Made by a program: the position numbers and the translations under genes. From positions 14,918,256-14,982,255 of the forward strand of contig NC_077248.1 of the NCBI RefSeq assembly GCF_947179165.1: a stretch of DNA of 64,000 nt, given 5' to 3'. Source of the DNA: Solanum dulcamara (taxonomy: Eukaryota; Streptophyta; Magnoliopsida; Solanales; Solanaceae). The notes under the pieces were generated by a model. The model saw only the letters and a list, made by a program, of their open reading frames with translations, searched no databases and was not told the DNA's origin. Of the stretch, positions 11,931 through 23,939 are shown in pieces. The number at the start of each line of letters is the position of its first letter. Within the stretch, counting starts at the first letter, position 1.

Positions 11931-12097
11931 AATCATATAAAATCATTATATATTGCATCAAAATAGAAGGAGACTGATGTTCAGGAAATATATTATATAT
12001 CATCTCAATTTTGGAAGTATGTCTTGTTCACTCTACGTCAAAACCGGAGGAAGTTTACATGCTGACATAGTAAAGACATTACTTTTCTATTTTAATT

Positions 12098-12340
12098 ATG
12101 ATTTATACTAATAATTTTATTCTAGTATTTGTCGAGAGCGTTCAAGAGGATGAATTCTCAAACAAACCACAGGTGCAGGAGACATCAAAAGAGATGCAAT
12201 GCAATGTGAAACATTTTCTTAGCAACAAACTGGGACATAGTCTGAAGAGGAGTATCAAACTCTTAGGACACGAGTTGAAGAGAGACTTTCACCACAATCA
12301 AACCATACCCCTATCAAAAGGCATGTGGGTATTTTTTTGA
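12098..12340 (+). pseudogene. short conserved patch of the Tat 3' region
   Basis: 80 codons containing VESVQEDEFSNKPQV. The other Tat copy has ESIQEDEFSNKPQV on the minus strand (within 21871-22065), in the same position relative to the 3' LTR. The patch is therefore a conserved part of the family, possibly the end of a lost ORF. No domain is recognised and the downstream parts differ. Confidence 0.3.
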
Positions 12341-12943
12341 GTTTATCAATTTCAATTTCGCATCTGGAAAACTTTAACTGTCACTAGAAGCAACTTTTCA
12401 ATCTGAGTGACAATGCACCAAGAGATTTAAAATTGTTTGTGTAAGTTATTAATTATAGGTGTGAAGTGCGCCATATTCATGGCAAAGAGGTTGCAAACCA
12501 TTTTTTTCATACTCAATTTATTCGCCACTCCTCCCAACTGAAGGCTATCTTAGCATAAGAGATTTCCTTTTCAATTGATTGAGTCAAACTACAAGCAGTC
12601 TAATTCTTATGTTTAGGGATATGTAGGCTTTCTCGATGTGGAAACTCGAATGAACTCCAACAAACCTCTCCTCATTATGTTCCCAAGCTTTTCGATGTCT
12701 CCATAATTTGACTTCGAGATGACATTTTAATTTCTTTAAATTCATGCACCAAATCAAGCATCTTGAACTATAAATGGTCTAAATTCTCATATAGCCTGTG
12801 ATATGTAGGAAACCCAATACTAGGGCCCGACCATAATTTTCAAAGTCATTACTAGAATCCCTTTCAGAAAGATGAAGATCTGGTCGGTCAAAACTGGATT
12901 CGTCAATTCTTTTTGTCCAGGATCTCTTTCATCGACCCAATCC

Positions 12944-13374
12944 AAAGAAAGGGACAGTTATTGATACCCAATTTTAACCCTGTACAACATTTTAAAGTTG
13001 ATTTAAAGTAATTTTGTCATTTTTATAATTTTTGAATGATATATATGTATATGATTTCATGTATGTAATTATTAGCTTTTATAAATATTCAAAACTAATC
13101 TCAAAAAGAATTTTTTTTAATTAATTATTTCGTAAAGTAGTAGTTTATATTTTTGAATTAATTTGTTTAATTAAGTTAATTAATTTAATTTGTTAGAATT
13201 AAGAAGTTTGCTGATTAGTTTGTGTTAATTTATTTGATTAAATTCTATTTGAATTCCCTAATTAATTTCAATTGGCTAATTTCTTAATTTCATGTGGCCC
13301 TTTCTTAATTACAATCCTAGGCACTTTTGGACTCTTTTTCCTTTCAATTTCAGCCTATTCAACAATAACACCAC
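12944..13374 (+). mobile_element. polypurine tract and start of Tat 3' LTR
   Basis: AAAGAAAGGGACAG (12944-12957) corresponds to the tract preceding the TGTTGACACCC LTR in the other Tat copy. Here the LTR opens as TATTGATACCC at about 12959, so TG has become TA. AT-rich LTR sequence follows until 13374, where another LTR begins. Confidence 0.6.
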
Positions 13375-14495
13375 TGTTATACCCCAAATTTTTTTAAGCT
13401 AAAACCCAAGACATTCTTCTTATGCATATAGGTCCAAAGCCAATAACTTCTAATTGTATATATGTTTTAGGAAAAATTCCTAAGTATTTGAAGTATATTA
13501 GAGTGAGTTAGGGTTATAAGCAACCTCTAGAACTAAGTCGAGTTCAAAGATCATTTTCCGATTGAGTTTTTGTATAAGATCATATGAGGGTCAACTTGAA
13601 ATGACCATATCTCTTAGAATATTAAGAGTTATGTGTTCTATGACCTATAAAATTAAATATCTATGTGTCCTCTTTCCAATTCCACCAAGTGCCTCATTTG
13701 CAGTTCGCAGTAGAAAGTTTTGGTCGTTTTACTGAAGAGTGTACGGACAGGACAGTTAGGCGAGTTGACTAGCCATTTTTGGCGACTCACTGAATGGTTA
13801 TGCGAGACCCGATTTATCTCGCCAAATGGATCCAAAATCCTTCAGAAACTATTATTTTAGGTGAGCTAAAGCCCCTTTTGGCAACTCGCCGAATGGATCT
13901 GCGAGGAGACCTCCAGCTTGCCGATTTAGCTGACGAGACTCATTAAAATGTCATTTTTTTTTTAATTTTTATGGTTTTCTTACATTCACTGAAGGATACT
14001 CTTGAACTTTTATCCTCAATTAACTTCCCTAGATCTACTTTATAGTATTAGAACCTTCCTATTCATTCTAAACACATAGAGAAATAAAAATTTACACGTT
14101 CTAAGTTATTTCAAGAGGAGAAAAAGCTAGGGTTCCAAGAACATTCACCGAGTTCTTCAAGAATTTAATTGTTCTAGGTATGTAAGGCTAAACTAAAGTA
14201 TGGATATTATTCTTCCATGTGCCCCATGATTGTGATAAGTTGATTTGTGAATGAATTGAGTCTCTGTGATTGTGTTTCTTGAGAATTTTCCTTAAACTCA
14301 ATATATTTTTACATAACATTACGTAAACTAATTCAAGTTAAGGACTGGAAGTTCGAGTGTTGCTACAATATGAAGTCATTGTGTATCCTAATTATATGTA
14401 TGATGACAGAGGATCTGACACAATTATAATTGATCATGCCATCCCTTGTAATAATTAATATGAAAGGACCGAAGGTTCAAGTGTTACCAAGTTTC
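13375..14495 (+). mobile_element. gypsy LTR fragment starting TGTTATACCCC
   Basis: Opens with TGTTATACCCCAAATTTTTTT, a typical gypsy LTR start, and contains a segment like that in other LTRs here (AGAGGAGAAAAAGCTAGGGTTCCAAGA near 14114). It is cut at 14496 by the Del/Tekay LTR. No 3' end and no coding region seen. Confidence 0.55.
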
Positions 14496-16651
14496 TCTAA
14501 CACCTTCTAAAACATTGTATGTGGTATTTCAATTCTCGATGAAAATGATACTTCTTCTGTATTTTGGGCATAACATTTCATAGAATAGTCCAAATTAGGT
14601 GATTCAAATTTATAAATAACTCCAACTGCATTACCTACAATTTTCATGAGACTATATCTTAAGATTCGAAGGATACATAGGTCAAATAAATTAATTTTTG
14701 CAAGATATGGTAATGTGACGAAATTGAGTATTTGTAGAAGAAAAATCATATCTCACGGTAGGATGCTCCATATCGGTTGATTCTTAAATGACATGAAAGT
14801 ATACTTTTATATCTACAATTCATATGCAGACACCAAATCCTAATTAGGAAGTATCTTGTTCAAACGCAGCTCCGGTAAAAAGGTATTCCCTTAAAATAAG
14901 GTTCATCTCACCAACCATGGAAAGATCTAGATCCATTTGACATCACCCAAGAGATCATTAGTCCTCCATTTGACATCATCCATGAGATCATAATCTTCCA
15001 TTGAATTTTCAAGATCATCCTTTGTAATTATTTTTATTTATTGTTAGGTCCCTCCTCCACACCTATAAATACCCACCATATTTATTCATCAAGCTCTTTC
15101 AAGCAACTCTTCTCTCTATACATCTTTTTACTCATTCTCAAATATAGTTTTAGTTTTTAGTAGTGTAGAAATACTATTCCGGTAATTCTTATACTCCGGA
15201 TAGTACACAAAATGCTCCGACAAGAAGAAAAGGCTAGGGATTCAAGAGTGGTCATTGAGTTCTTCAATTCGGTGTAAAGCTTCGAATTCCATGTATGTAA
15301 GGCTATTCATAGCATTGAATTGAGTTCGTTAATGCACCCAATATTTAAATTCATCATAATTGAGTTATAGTTGAGTTTTACCCTAAATCTTGAATTCTAA
15401 ATGAATTAATTTTTCTTCTATTGAGTTAGATATATTTATGCATTGAGATTATTATTATTTTTATCTCTCATATTATTGGAATTATTGTTCATGGCTACTT
15501 TTCTATGAACCCTAATTGATTTGATGTTTATGAATATTTTTACACCTGTTTTGAGTAAAGATGTTAGCTTTTTATTTTTATTGACAAAAAATGTGATTTG
15601 AATTAATAGTATATATGTATTTTATTGAGTTTTGAAAGAGCAAGAATATTGAGTTCAAACTAATTTGAGTAAATGATATTTTGAGCAAGATGTTTTGATG
15701 AGATGTAAATAATGTTTTGAAGTGTAATGATTGATGAAGAGGTAATAAGATGAGTTTGATGTTTTTCCAATAAGACTAGAAGATGATGTTAATACTAGCA
15801 CATATTTTGGGAGTAGTATTAAGCACCAAATTGGGTAAGAGTTTAATTGACTCAAACCCCAGAACTATGTAGCCAGCGTAGGATGGAGGCTATACCTCTT
15901 AAGTCCCAAAAAGAGGACTTTGATGATTGGATCCAAGATGGTGGTGTCCTTTACCTTGGCAAGGTATTGGACGAATGTGGCAATGACATCGCTCCGTTGA
16001 ATCATCACTAGCTCATAAGTGATGGTTGTCAATTAGAGAAAAATCTCAACTGAGTAAGCATTACTTATTATTATTATATTTAAACTTGCATTACATATTG
16101 ATGTTAAGATGATATTGAGTTCTGAACTGAGTCTTCTTGAGAGGAGTTTATTAATATATGTCCTTACTTTCCTGCCATTTTACATACTCTTACATTCAAT
16201 GTACTGATGTCATTTGACCTGCATCATTTTATGATGCAGATACAGATGTTAGAGATCCTCAATAGGTGTATCGTTGAAGATCATTATTTTCCAGCTATTT
16301 GGTGAGTCCTTCTTGTATTCGGAGGAACTCTTTATCCTTTTATTATTGTTGAGTATTATGTTTCTATTAAGGTAGCCATGGACATGTCATTGGCACTGTC
16401 TGATAGTGTTAGAGGCTTTATAGATAGAGTTTGATGATGTAATTGGAGTAGTTCTCCTTTGAAACTACTATTTCTAAGGATTATTTATTTCATTTGATAT
16501 TGATGATGGCGAGCCCACATAAGTATTCTTATTTTCACTTAAGTCTTTCACTGATGAACGAATGAGTGAAGAGACCAAGTGGTTCCCTCGGAGGCCGGAG
16601 ATGATTTCTGAGTGCTGGCCACGCCTAGGATACCCTCTCACGGTGTGAAAA
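14496..16651 (+). mobile_element. Del/Tekay 5' LTR (about 2.15 kb)
   Basis: Starts TCTAACACC (TG changed to TC) and is collinear with 2370-3660 and 7581-8470. It contains CCTATAAATACCC near 15062 as a possible promoter, and ends near CGGTGTGAAAA, where the degenerate primer site follows. No coding region within it. Confidence 0.7.
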
Positions 16652-16652
16652 A

Positions 16653-16668
16653 CTTGGGTAAAGAGCAC
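16653..16668 (+). other. degenerate initiator-Met tRNA primer binding site
   Basis: CTTGGGTAAAGAGCAC sits where plant gypsy elements carry a TTGGTATCAGAGC-type site complementary to the 3' end of initiator tRNA-Met. The flanking leader (ACAGAGTTCAAGAG) is consistent. Several positions have changed. Confidence 0.55.
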
Positions 16669-16847
16669 AGAGTTCAAGAGTCCTAGGGTGTATGAAGCCG
16701 TGTCTAGTAAAGTCTTGATTATGGGTGTATCATGCACCACACATATAATCAAGAGGCTATAGGACATTAGGAATTGCTTTACTTCGACGATAGAGTTTAA
16801 CTCTATAAAACTTCCTTTCTAATTCGTGCATTCGTACATTGAAGACC

Positions 16848-17965
16848 ATGCCTCCTAAATGTATAGCAAGTCAGAGGAATACTGCCAGCACTGCGGTTCT
16901 ATTGTCAGAGATGCCTCCACCGAGAACTAGGGGGCGACCTGCAAGGTCTACTGAAGTACCCAAAATACATACTATTCATACCAATCCTACTTCGATGGTA
17001 GAATTCAGAGGAGCTATTGTCATGCTCACTCAACTGGTAGCTGTCCAGATGGGTAACCATTGTTCACCAACTCCGAGTTCTAACTCTCAAGAATCATCTT
17101 CCACCACAAAGATTAGATATTTTCTGAGGATGAACCTGCCAATCTTCAACAGGGTCTACGGTTGAGGAGGATCCTTAAAATTTCATTGATGAGATATGGA
17201 AGATCTTGAAAGAGATGCATACTACCGAGGTTAAGGGTGTTGAGTTAGTTTTCTACCAGCTCAAGGATGTGGCGAACATGTGGTATGACCAGTGGGAGCA
17301 GATTCACGACGAGGATGCTAAACTGCAGTTTGGGATGAGTTTGAAAGCGCTTTCCTTGACCACTTCTTTCCTCAAGAGCTACGGGAAGCAAAATTTGAGG
17401 AGTTTGGGAACCTCAAGTAGGAGAGTATGACTTTAAAGGATTATAGTTTGAAGTTTATTCAGTTGTCCAAATATTCCCTCGAAATAATTCCTCATATGAG
17501 GTCCAAGATGAGAAAGTTTATCTCTGGCCTAGACAAACATATAAAGAGAGAATGTAAGGCAATGCTAATGATTTTTGGCATGGATTTTTCTAGACTAATA
17601 GTGTATGCTCAAATGGTTGAGGATGAAAAGAAAAAGGACCAAGAGGAACACTTAAGCAAGAAGGCTAAGTCTGTTGGGCATGAGAACGAGTAGAAGCAAG
17701 GGAAGGGTAACAAGTCTTTCTTTCAGAAAGGGTCTTCTAATTATGCACCTCCTTCAACAAGTGATTTTACACTTAATCAGAGGTTATTGAGTCACCAGAA
17801 CTTTCGAGCTCAGGGTTCTCAATCCCAATTAAGTGTGGGTCAAGGTTCTAGAGAAAAGACACCGTGTGCTAGATATGGGAAGCTCTATTTGGGAGAAGGT
17901 CGTGTGGGAACCAATGCTTGCTATGGATGTGGAAAGATAGAACACTTTTAGAATGAGTGTCCATA
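16848..17965 (+). pseudogene. Del/Tekay gag, broken
   Basis: Starts at ATG 16848 (MPPK). Pieces follow in different frames: a basic N-terminus to 17165, a capsid-like segment (VELVFYQLKDVANMWYDQWEQ) at 17206-17430, a further segment with the pattern LKDYSLKFIQLSKY to 17693, and a CCHC zinc knuckle at about 17917-17958. The knuckle reads CYGCGKIEH-F then a TAG before the final Cys. Frameshifts lie near 17165, 17350 and 17430, and stops near 17691 and 17949. Capsid/nucleocapsid function is lost. Confidence 0.8.
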
Positions 17966-18089
17966 AAAAAGACACAAAGATGGAAGTAGTAAATCTCAGT
18001 TTTCTTCTAGAGCTCCGCAGAATAGAGGTAATCAGAGAAGTGCAGCTTCAAGTAAGGGCGGAGGAACAAACCGTATGTATGCTATGGGT

Positions 18090-18420
18090 AGTTTCCAGGA
18101 CAGAGATGGAAGTAATAAAGCACAATTTTCTTTTGATGTGTATGCATTAATTGATCTGGGTTCTACATTATCTTTGTGACTTCTTACTTGTCTAGTAAAT
18201 TTGAGATCCTTCCTGAGTGTCTTCTTGAGCCTTTTAGTGTGTCTACTCCTATTGGTGAGTCTATCTTAGCTGAGAGGGCCTATAAAGATTATACTGTGTC
18301 AATCTATCACAGGGATACCATGGCTGACTTAGTTGAGTTAGACAACATTGATTTTGATGTGATTCTTGGCATGGACTGGCATTATGCTTTTTATTCCTCA
18401 TTTGATTGTAGGACCTAAAT
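18090..18420 (+). pseudogene. gypsy aspartic protease, broken
   Basis: The active-site segment reads ALIDLGSTLS (D-x-G at about 18150), followed by a frameshift near 18173 into TSYLSSKFEILPECL and the family's FDVILGMDW end at about 18353-18380. This would process Gag-Pol in a live element. The frameshift right behind the active site disables it. Confidence 0.75.
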
Positions 18421-18474
18421 TGTCAAGTTTCATTTCCAAATGAGCCTATCTTAGAGTGAAAGGGGAGTTCTATA

Positions 18475-19480
18475 GTGCCTAGGGATAAATTTATATCCTA
18501 CCTTAAGGATAAAAAGTTAATCTCTAAGGGATGCATATATCATATAGTCCGAGTCAAAAATATTAATGATGAAGCTCCATCTCTTGAGTCAGTTCCCATT
18601 GTGAGTGAGTTTCCTAAAGCCTTTCCTAAGGATCTACCCAAAATCCCTCCTAATAGAGAGATAGACTTTGGTATTAATGTCCTTTCTAATACACAACTTA
18701 TCTCTATTCCTCATTATAGGATGGCTCCTATTGAGTTGAAAGAGTTGAAAAAATAGCTGAAAGACCTTCTAATAAGGGATTTATTAGGACAAGTGTCTCA
18801 CCTTGGGGCGCTCCTATCCTATTCATGCAAAAAAAAGATGTGTCCCTTAGAATGTGCATTTCTTACCAGCAACTGAACATGGTCACCATAAAGAACAGGT
18901 ATCCTCTCCATATGATAGATGATTTATTTGACCAACTTCAGGGTGCCACATGCTTCTCTAATATAGACCTCAGATCAGGCTATCATCAATTGAAAGTGAG
19001 AGAATGTGACATCCCGAAGATGGCTTTTCGAACCCGCTATGGTCATTTTGAGTTTCTTGTTATGTCCTTTGGATTGACAAACGCTCTTGCAAATTTTATG
19101 GACCTCATGAACTGGGTATTCAAGCCATACCTGGATACATTTGTGATTGTCTTTTTCGATAATATTTTGGTCTACTGTAGAAGTAAGAGTGAGCATGTTA
19201 ACCATCTTAGGATTGTTATTCAGACTCTTAAGGAGAGGGAGTTGTATGCTAAGTTTTTGAAGTGTGAGTTTTTTGGCTTGTGTCTATAGCATTCCTAGGA
19301 CATATTATATCTGGTGATGGAATTCGAGTTTATAATCAAAGGATTGAGGCAGTTAAGAATTGGCCGAGACCCACCTCTCCAACTGATATAAAGAGTTTTT
19401 TTGGTTTGGCTAGTTACTATAGGAGGTTTATTGAGGGATTCTCATTCATATCCTCACCATTGACTAAGCTGACTTAGAAA
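18475..19480 (+). pseudogene. gypsy reverse transcriptase, catalytic Asp replaced
   Basis: N-terminal linker at 18475-18756, stop and frame change near 18754-18825, then the RT core (18825-19289) with [29 protein letters not shown] and the palm motif [12 protein letters not shown]. The last should carry two adjacent aspartates (x-x-D-D); the second is Asn here. A frame shift near 19285 leads into the connection segment ([25 protein letters not shown]) ending at 19477. Catalytically dead by both the substitution and the breaks. Confidence 0.85.
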
Positions 19481-19528
19481 AAGGCTAAGTTTCAATGGTC
19501 TAATGCTTGTGAGAAAAGCTTCCAAAAT

Positions 19529-19935
19529 TTGAAAGCTAGATTGACTACTACTCCAGTACTGTCCCTACCCGAGGAAACAAATGGTTTTGTAATCTATTGT
19601 GATGCTTTCAGAGTTGGGTTGGGATGTGTGTTGTTGTATAAAGGTAAGGTCATTGCCTATGCCTACAAACAACTTAAGACTCAAGAGAGAAACTACCCCA
19701 CTCATGACCTTGAGTTGGCAGCTGTGGTATTTTTCTTAAGATCTGGTGTCACTATCTTTATGGTGTACATTTGGATGTATTCATGAACCACAAGAGCTTG
19801 CAATATATATTCTGTCATAAGGAGCTGAACTTGAGGCAGAGGAGATGGCTAGAGTTTCTCAGGTATTATTACATGAGCATTCTCTACTACCCAAGTAAAG
19901 CAAATATAGTTGCCGATGCTCTAAGCAGGTTATCC
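19529..19935 (+). pseudogene. gypsy RNase H, broken and truncated
   Basis: Begins [15 protein letters not shown] and carries the first Asp (IYCDAF) and the Glu region ([10 protein letters not shown]). A frame change near 19775 follows, then NHKSLQYIF, where the family has Asp at the first position, and VADALSR near 19914. The frame is cut at 19935 by the Tat LTR. Confidence 0.8.
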
Positions 19936-20017
19936 ATGCGGAAGAATATTAAAATAATGCGGAATGGGGCGAAATATTAAAATAATGCGGGATGAATAGA
20001 AGAAAAAATATTGAAAG

Positions 20018-20055
<38 letters not shown>

Positions 20056-20190
20056 ATGGGAAATTAATATATTTATTATTTATTTATTTTTTGGATGAAG
20101 AATACACATTTTTTATTTTTTATTATTATTTTTTATATATATTTTTATTATTATTATTATTATTATTATTTAAAAAAGAAGGAATTCGGA

Positions 20191-20245
<55 letters not shown>

Positions 20246-21206
20246 AAGAGGGGACAAAAGATTATGGGTTAATTAATATAATATTAATATAGGGTATGGG
20301 GAGGGGGCACGCATGTCAGTTTTTTTTTATTTTTTCTTATTATTATTTTTTATTAATATTTTGGAAGAATATATATGGGGAAGGGGGTGCACGCTTGGAT
20401 TTTTTATTATATATACATATATTATATTTATTTTATCGGAAGAATAAAACTAATTATTTATTTTATTAATTAATATTTTTTATTATTTATTTATTTTTGA
20501 ATTTCGGAATATACATATATATAATTAATTAATTTTAATTTTAAATAGACAAAGTGTGATGGGCAGTATTTTTTATTATTATTATTATATATATTTTTTA
20601 TTTTATTGTTTTATAGAAAGGGGTGAGTATATTAGAATAGTAATAGTATTGGAATATGAGGGGAAAGATATATATTATTTGCATGTTGTAGTATTAATGG
20701 AAGAATTAAAAATTTTATTAAGATAAAATTAATTATGTGTTATTTAGGGGAAGAAATGAAACGTAAAATTAATTAATTAATTTATGAAATAATTATTAAA
20801 AATAAAAATAAAAAATTACGGGTCAATTTTGAATATTACTAAAAGATAATAAAATAATAGAGATTGTATATATCATGAAGATGACAAAATTATTTAAAAA
20901 TAAAACTTGAAAATATGCATGATTTTATAAAAGCTAATTATTTTAATTTGTTTAAAATTGAGAAAGGCTAGAATTAAAATAATTAACTTGAAAAGGTGAG
21001 TCTATTAATTAAGTCAAACTAATTAACAAAATATTTATAAAAAATTTTTATTAGACAATTTTTGAATAAATGATAAATATGTATATATTAACGGTCAAAA
21101 ATTATTTAATATATATATATATATATATATATGCCAAAAATTATTTTAAAATAATAATAATATATATATATTTTGTTATTATGTATATATATTTTAATTT
21201 TTAATT

Positions 21207-21240
<34 letters not shown>

Positions 21241-21278
21241 GTTATTACGTTGTGGAGGGTCAAAATTGGGTGTCAACA
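19936..21278 (-). mobile_element. Tat 3' LTR, truncated
   Basis: Nearly identical to 29331-30744, including the GCGGAAGAATATTAAAATAA start at the left and the TGTTGACACCC end (minus strand) at 21278. About 240 bases found at 29090-29330 are missing at its left, where it joins the broken Del/Tekay pol. It contains long (TA)n tracts at about 20022-20053 and 20193-20242. Confidence 0.85.
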
Positions 21279-21293
21279 GCTGTCCCTCTTTGA
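21279..21293 (-). other. polypurine tract of the Tat element
   Basis: On the minus strand CAAAGAGGGACAGC immediately precedes the TGTTGACACCC opening of the 3' LTR, the standard place of the plus-strand primer. Confidence 0.65.
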
Positions 21294-21870
21294 CCGGAGA
21301 CGATGAAAGAGTTTTTGGGCAAAGAAGTTGACGTACTAGCCAATTTTGTCCTGACCATCAACGTTGAAATGAAACTCAGAATGTAAGAAATTTGTGAGAA
21401 TTATGGCTGAACTTTTATTTCTGAGTTGCCTGCATATCTCAGGTAGCATGAGAATCAGACTGAGTGTAGCTCTCAAGGTTATGCCAGAATAAGGTGGAGT
21501 GAGTTGACAACACCATCAATCATAAAATTGTGTTGGTATTAGCGATTGAGGAAAATGTTGACAGAATTGGTTAAGGAAAAAGAATGAGATTGAACAAGTG
21601 AGGAGTTATTAGAAAATAAGGTAAAGTAAAAGGGTACATAGTGATAATATAAAGAGACATAAGTGGAATTAAAAACTTGGACTCGACAAAGTGCGAGAAT
21701 ATTGGAAAGAACGAAGTAAAGCCTAGCCTAAATATTATCCCAGTATCGAGTTATGACGAGACTGGATTTTAAGACCCAAATTATGAAACATAGGCTGAGT
21801 AGAGTTCGAAAGTAGATTCATGACCATTGTTGGTGAGCTTGACCCTCCAACAAATATCCCAGCTCACTGC

Positions 21871-22065
21871 TTAGAAACATTTCCACGTTGTGCTAAAGCT
21901 TTTTTTCGTAGGCGTCCACACCTGTGGTTTATTTGAGAATTCATCCTCTTGGATGCTCTCGAAAAGAAATGAGACAAAATTCAAAAGTACAAAATATAAT
22001 TCAAATAAAGAGGTAGTGTCGCTACATATCGGCACATATTCATCTCTTAGAACATTCGACTTCAA
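21871..22065 (-). pseudogene. conserved EDEFSNKP patch of the Tat 3' region
   Basis: 64 codons with ESIQEDEFSNKPQV, matching the patch at 12098-12180 in the other Tat copy. The complementary strand also happens to be open here (21890-22075), which I take as a shadow. Function unknown. Confidence 0.3.
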
Positions 22066-22119
22066 TTTCCTTTGATTTTATACTGTAGATGATGGATAGA
22101 TATGATGCAATATAATGAT

Positions 22120-22660
22120 GATGATGTTCCATCAATAGGATGATAATGCTCCATTAATGATGATGATATTCCATTAATAGGAATGATGATGCTTTACTGC
22201 AAGGATAAAGACCCATTGATGTTTCATCGATAGGATATAAATAAGCGTGTTCATCGATAGGATGAATGGAGATCCATCGATATGATAATGATATTCCATT
22301 GATAGGATAAAGATATTTTAACGGTAGGATATATGTTACTCTATTGATAGGATATCACTTAATGTTCCATCGGTAGGATATAAATATGTGCGTCCATCGG
22401 TAGGACGAATGAAGATCCATTGGTAGGATGATGATATTCCATCAGTAGGATAATGATATTCCATCAGTAGGATATATGTTACTCCATTGATAGGATATAG
22501 ATTGATGTTCCATCGGTAGGATACAAATACGTGTGTCCATCGATAGGACAAATGGAGATCCATTGGTAGGATATAGATTGATGTGTCCATCGGTAGGACG
22601 AATGAAGATCCATTGGTAGGATAATGATATTCCATTGGTAGTATGTGCGTTACTATATTG
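22120..22660 (-). repeat. minisatellite A of the minus-strand Tat element
   Basis: Tandem units with the plus-strand core CCATCGATAGGAT/CCATTGGTAGGAT alternating with GATGATATT or TAAATATGTGCGT spacers. It is the inverse of 10610-11050, but unit number and order differ. Overlapping ORFs (22336-22699) are periodic artefacts. Confidence 0.85.
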
Positions 22661-22809
22661 GCAGGTCAACCTCCTCCGATTTTGACGTAGAGCAAACAAT
22701 AAGTATTTCCTAAGTTAATGTAATTTGTAATATATACCTCGACTGCAAATTGCTTTCAATTTTATGTAATATGCAATGAGTTGATATGATGCGATATGAT
22801 GATAAATTA

Positions 22810-23044
22810 ACATGATATGCAGATGGACTTTCGGCAATGGCCCTCTTGGCAATGATATGATAAATGATGGCCCTCTCGGCAATGATATGATAAATGATGG
22901 TCCTCTCGGCAATGACATGATAAATGATGGCCCTCTTGGCAATGATAAATGAATGATGAATGATGGCCCTCTTGACAATGATAAATGATGAATGATGGCC
23001 CTCTTGGCAATGATAAATGATGAATGATGGCCCTCTTGACAATG

Positions 23045-23078
<34 letters not shown>

Positions 23079-23690
23079 GATGGCCCTCTTAGCAATGATG
23101 AATGGTGAATGATGAATGATGGCCCTCTTAGCAATGATGAATGGTGAATGATGAATGATGGCCCTCTTGACAATGATATTACCACCTCCGGTAATATAAT
23201 GTGAATAAAATGATATCATCGTATACGGCATTAGATCATCATATACGGCATTACATCATCGTATACGGTATTATATCATCGTATACGGCATCGTATATGG
23301 CATTATATCATCATATACGGTATTATAACATAAATGGCTCTCTTGGCAAATGATATTATCACCTCCGGTAATATAATACGAATAATAAAATATGAATGGC
23401 CCTCTTGGCAATGATATTACCACCTCCGGTAATATAATATGAATAATAAAATATGAATGGCCCTCTTAATAATGATATTACCACCTCCGGTAATATAATA
23501 CGAATAATAAAATATAAATGGCTCTCTTGGCAATGATATTACCACCTTCGGTAATATAATACGAATAATAAGATATGAATGACCCTCTTGGCAATGATAT
23601 TACCACCTTCGATAATATAATACGAATATGAATGGCCCTCTTGGCAATGATATTACTACCTCTGGTAATATAATATGAATAAAATAATAT
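22810..23690 (-). repeat. minisatellite B of the minus-strand Tat element
   Basis: Units of about 30-60 bases around GGCCCTCTTGGCAATGAT. Early units carry GATAAATGATGAAT spacers; later units carry TATTACCACCTCCGGTAATATAAT, a small inverted repeat (TATTACC...GGTAATA). It corresponds to 11051-11930. The periodic ORFs at 22710-23231 and 23478-23693 are not genes. Confidence 0.85.
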
Positions 23691-23765
23691 CATCGTATAC
23701 GGAATTAAATCATCGTATATGGCATCATATCAATGTATATCGCATTATATCATTGTATGCAGCAT
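23215..23765 (-). repeat. minisatellite C, ~21-bp ATCATCGTATACGGCATT units
   Basis: Two blocks (23215-23335 and 23690-23765) of units like ATCATCGTATACGGCATTAT flank the end of minisatellite B. I do not see this repeat in the other Tat copy, so the array seems specific to this element. Confidence 0.75.
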
Positions 23766-23939
23766 TATACGTGCCCATTAGACGTCTCTGAGGATGGAGA
23801 ATATAATTTGACGTCATTATGGACGCTTGCATTGAAAGTAGCTCCTTTGCATTTTTCTGCACTCAAAAGAAAACAAGTAATAGACACATTGTCGTTTTAA
23901 CTAACGACTGAGCAAAAATCTTTAGGGAAAATTTTTGAA

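Larger units (their letters stand above)
9240..13374 (+). mobile_element. Tat-lineage gypsy element, 3' region plus start of 3' LTR
   Basis: This stretch is the reverse-complement counterpart of 21279-24960. Shared blocks in the same relative order are GGCGCC near 9267, the repeated AAATTTTTGA segments to 9550, an antisense ORF region (9912-10334), two minisatellite fields (10610-11930), an EDEFSNKP-coding patch (12098-12180), a polypurine tract (12944-12957), and LTR sequence from 12959. gag, pol and the 5' LTR are absent. Plant Tat elements are known for long 3' untranslated regions with tandem repeats, which fits. Confidence 0.7.
14496..19935 (+). mobile_element. Del/Tekay-type gypsy element, 5' LTR through RNase H
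   Basis: 5' LTR (14496-16651), degenerate primer binding site, leader, gag, protease, RT and RNase H in the canonical order. Sequence homologous to 1-620 ends at 19935, exactly where Tat LTR sequence begins, so integrase, chromodomain and 3' LTR are lost. Stops and frameshifts occur in every domain. The join falls within CCATGCGGAAG, a possible microhomology between the two elements. Confidence 0.85.

Noticed and set aside
18975..19205. Minus-strand ORF opposite RT
   Set aside because: Shadow of the RT core, which carries clear motifs on the plus strand.
1..20000. Endogenous pararetrovirus or other virus copy
   Set aside because: All RT/integrase pieces carry gypsy chromovirus features (integrase, chromodomain, LTRs). 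No movement-protein or virus coat-type motif was seen.
22336..23231. Several 67-173-codon minus-strand ORFs
   Set aside because: They overlap in different frames and repeat SFIIHH- or RAIIHH-like blocks, so they reflect the minisatellites rather than protein coding.
22120..23765. CRISPR-like appearance of repeat and spacer arrays
   Set aside because: The spacers are themselves repeats, periods vary, and the genome is eukaryotic. These are Tat 3' minisatellites.
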